Shown here: positions 21,613 through 23,575 of the stretch, piece by piece
How the letters are laid out: the number at the start of each line of letters is the position of its first letter
Numbering within the stretch: position 1 is the stretch's first letter
Assembly: GCA_910588885.1 (NCBI GenBank)
Contig: CAJUSQ010000032.1
Location: 1-23,575 of the forward strand
Length of the DNA: 23,575 bases
Direction of reading: 5' to 3'
Source of the DNA: an uncultured Lachnospiraceae bacterium
Lineage (GTDB): Bacteria; Bacillota; Clostridia; Lachnospirales; Lachnospiraceae
Position numbers and translations under genes: made by a program
The notes under the pieces: generated by a model
Told to the model about the DNA's origin: nothing
Database searches by the model: none
The model's input: the letters and a program-made list of their open reading frames with translations, nothing else

Positions 21613-23575
21613 CTAACTGATTTCACTGAAAATATCTTTTGGGTTTTTACGGGCAATCAGAATGCCGGCAGCCCCAACTGAGATTACAACGAGCAACACC
21701 ACGCCGAACCAGTCGTACAGCATGAGTTCCGGTGTAATGATGACCGAAACGCCCGTAACTGTTTCCTCTGAATCCTCCACGGATTTTGCAACTTTTCCTT
21801 CTTCTAAGACAGACTGCTCCTCTGCCTGTTGTACCTGCTGCTGCACAAGGTAAGACGCTGTAAGCTTAGAAGCGGCAGGTGCAGCCGTAAAAGAAAGGAA
21901 TATGGCGGCAGTCGCTATCAGGATTGCTTCCAATAATATCTGCCCCAATATTTTTATCTTCGGTGTACCAAGGGCTAATAAAATCCCAATTTCCTGCCCC
22001 CTCCCTTTCATCCAAAAAACAAATACTAAAAATAAGATGATTAGGCTGGCTCCTGCAACCAGGATGACTAATAGTTGGCTGATACGTTCCAAATCATTAA
22101 AATTTTTGGACATCTTATCAATGTTTCCATTGTTGTCAATGAAATCATAGCGTTCCCATCCAATTTTCACTTTCCGTATCTCTTTTTTTATTTCATCGTA
22201 TTGGTTCACGTCTGCCACTTTAAAATATGCTTTTTCATACAATGGCCCCGATGTGCTTCCTTCTGCTTTTTCCGGAAATCCTAAATCTGTAAAGATAATA
22301 TTTTCAGAGCGGAACGTATCTCCGGCCATAACAGGCGTCATTTTCTGCTGAACCTTGTAAATTCCAACAATCTCTGCCGCAAAGACATCTGCATTCTCTA
22401 CATCCCGGCGGTCATTGAATTGTATCCTGCTGCCAACCGAAAGGTTGTTTTTTTCGGCAAGCTCTTCCGAAATCACGCATACGTCGACATCTTCCTCCGT
22501 TATCATTCGTCCGTCCTTAATTGTTACATTCCCTGACAGGACGTTTGCATCCAATGCCATGTCCTTATTGCCGATTAAGCTGACACAGAGTAAATCAGAA
22601 CTCTGGTCTTCATCCTCATCCTCAATTCTGGAAAAGTTCACAGGATTTACTGCTGTAACGGCAGTTGTCAGATTATATTCAGAGATGCCGGAAACAGTGG
22701 CAATTTTTTCCATATCGCTGATTAAAAGCGTCTGGAACGAATTGTCGTAAGATACACTCCACGATGTTCCATATTCTGTCTCTATTTTTTTAACAGTCAC
22801 GCCGTCAAAATTTCCTTCTTCCCCATCGGTCTTTTTTGTAAGAATTTCATCTGCCCGGTCCCTCTTGTTCTCTTCGTTTGCTTCCATCAGAAATCCGGCC
22901 CCTACGGCCTGTTTTGTTTTATCCTGGGTGGCGATGCTTGCGGTTCGGCTGGCCATGCCCGACAAAAAAAACAGGCTGATAATCAATACTACAAAAAACA
23001 GCAGTATGCTTTTGATTGGTTTGCGTATGGGATTTGTCCTTAATATTGGAAGCAGGGAAATTATGACTGCCGCCAATACAAGCAGGATTCCCAAACCTGC
23101 CAGAATGACGATATCCTTAAACTGCAATAAGACCTCTAAGGAAATGTCTGTTGTTCCGGAATCTGTAAGGAAACCTTGCAAAATACCGGCCATAAAGCTT
23201 CCAAGACAGCAGGAACCAAGAACAGCCGGTGCAAAGACCAAAAAGGATTCCAGAAATACCTGTAAAAAAATACTGATTTTTGATTTTCCTATACTAATAA
23301 AAATAGCAGTTTCCCTAAGCCTTGTCCGCATCCACATACAAAGCAGCAAAGATATGATGGCTGTTCCGGCCGTAAGTGTCAGGATAAGCATAAACTTTGC
23401 GGCTCTGGTAATCTGTTCCAACGGCAGGGCCATTTGTTGATACAAGATATCCGACGTCGCAGTATCTGCTTTATCGGATAAATGCTTGTTCAATTCTTCC
23501 TCTAATACACGTAATTGCTCCGGATTTTTGCAATAAACGGCAACTTTGGCATAACCGTCCATTCCAAATAAATCC
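21613..23575 (-). CDS. FtsX-type ABC transporter permease (5' end beyond the window)
   Basis: At least 653 residues of a large membrane protein are present, and the frame is still open at the right edge, so the N-terminus is missing. An FtsX core of three helices comes first (about 57-180 of the ATG-initiated part). It is followed by a single helix at about 186-205, then a long extracellular segment of about 280 residues with acidic stretches (DRADEILTKKTDGEEG, RIEDEDEDQ). A second FtsX core ends the protein, with helices near 499-521, 545-568 and 620-640. The cytoplasmic turn RGQEIGILLALGTPKIKI is typical of the family. It pairs with the ATPase downstream. The likely role is export or sensing of peptides or lipids. 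Confidence 0.9.
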   Translation of the reverse strand, partial: DLFGMDGYAKVAVYCKNPEQLRVLEEELNKHLSDKADTATSDILYQQMALPLEQITRAAKFMLILTLTAGTAIISLLLCMWMRTRLRETAIFISIGKSKISIFLQVFLESFLVFAPAVLGSCCLGSFMAGILQGFLTDSGTTDISLEVLLQFKDIVILAGLGILLVLAAVIISLLPILRTNPIRKPIKSILLFFVVLIISLFFLSGMASRTASIATQDKTKQAVGAGFLMEANEENKRDRADEILTKKTDGEEGNFDGVTVKKIETEYGTSWSVSYDNSFQTLLISDMEKIATVSGISEYNLTTAVTAVNPVNFSRIEDEDEDQSSDLLCVSLIGNKDMALDANVLSGNVTIKDGRMITEEDVDVCVISEELAEKNNLSVGSRIQFNDRRDVENADVFAAEIVGIYKVQQKMTPVMAGDTFRSENIIFTDLGFPEKAEGSTSGPLYEKAYFKVADVNQYDEIKKEIRKVKIGWERYDFIDNNGNIDKMSKNFNDLERISQLLVILVAGASLIILFLVFVFWMKGRGQEIGILLALGTPKIKILGQILLEAILIATAAIFLSFTAAPAASKLTASYLVQQQVQQAEEQSVLEEGKVAKSVEDSEETVTGVSVIITPELMLYDWFGVVLLVVISVGAAGILIARKNPKDIFSEIS

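Overview
The window looks like chromosomal DNA of an anaerobic, low-to-mid GC Firmicute, most likely a gut clostridium of the Lachnospiraceae type. The reasons are strong AGGAGG ribosome binding sites, many GTG and TTG starts, 1-4 base gene overlaps, a Clostridia-style HPr-like small protein, and a TPP riboswitch with a terminator platform. The species cannot be told from the sequence. There are 24 protein genes, 23 complete and one cut by the right edge. There are no rRNA or tRNA genes, insertion sequences or CRISPR arrays that I can see.

Layout. (1) 91-3670: a LysR regulator diverges from a three-gene operon encoding a UbiD-family decarboxylase, a UbiX-family flavin prenyltransferase and an LpdD-like small protein. 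This is the arrangement of gallate/hydroxybenzoate decarboxylases. The divergent region holds a good promoter and a near-textbook LysR box. (2) 3945-4998: an uncharacterised basic/acidic helical protein and a 36-residue membrane peptide. (3) 5192-11292: a MATE exporter, then an OmpR-type two-component system, a terminator, and an ABC-2 exporter (one ATPase, two membrane proteins). (4) 11399-13143: larC (nickel-pincer cofactor synthesis) on the minus strand with a 21-histidine insert, and divergently an HPr-like protein lacking the phosphorylatable histidine. (5) 13224-16359: a TPP riboswitch followed by a thiamine-binding YkoF/MTH1187-type protein and a ThiXYZ-type uptake ABC transporter. (6) 16427-20954: a second LysR regulator diverges from an operon of MFS transporter, PhlG/phloretin-hydrolase-like protein and MFS transporter. 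(7) 20930-23575: minus-strand ABC ATPase and a large FtsX-type permease, the latter running off the edge.

How it works together. Regions 1 and 6 share a logic: a LysR sensor, a divergent promoter and a small catabolic operon aimed at aromatic compounds. Region 1 should remove carboxyl groups from hydroxylated benzoates. Region 6 should import an acylated phenol or aryl ketone, cleave its acyl C-C bond and move the products. Region 5 scavenges a thiamine precursor under direct TPP feedback. Regions 3 and 7 look like export or stress-response modules and appear more AT-rich than their neighbours, which may reflect separate acquisition.

The most interesting parts are the LysR/MFS/PhlG-like/MFS operon, the fully readable TPP switch with its mutually exclusive antiterminator, and the two uncharacterised genes at 3945-4998.
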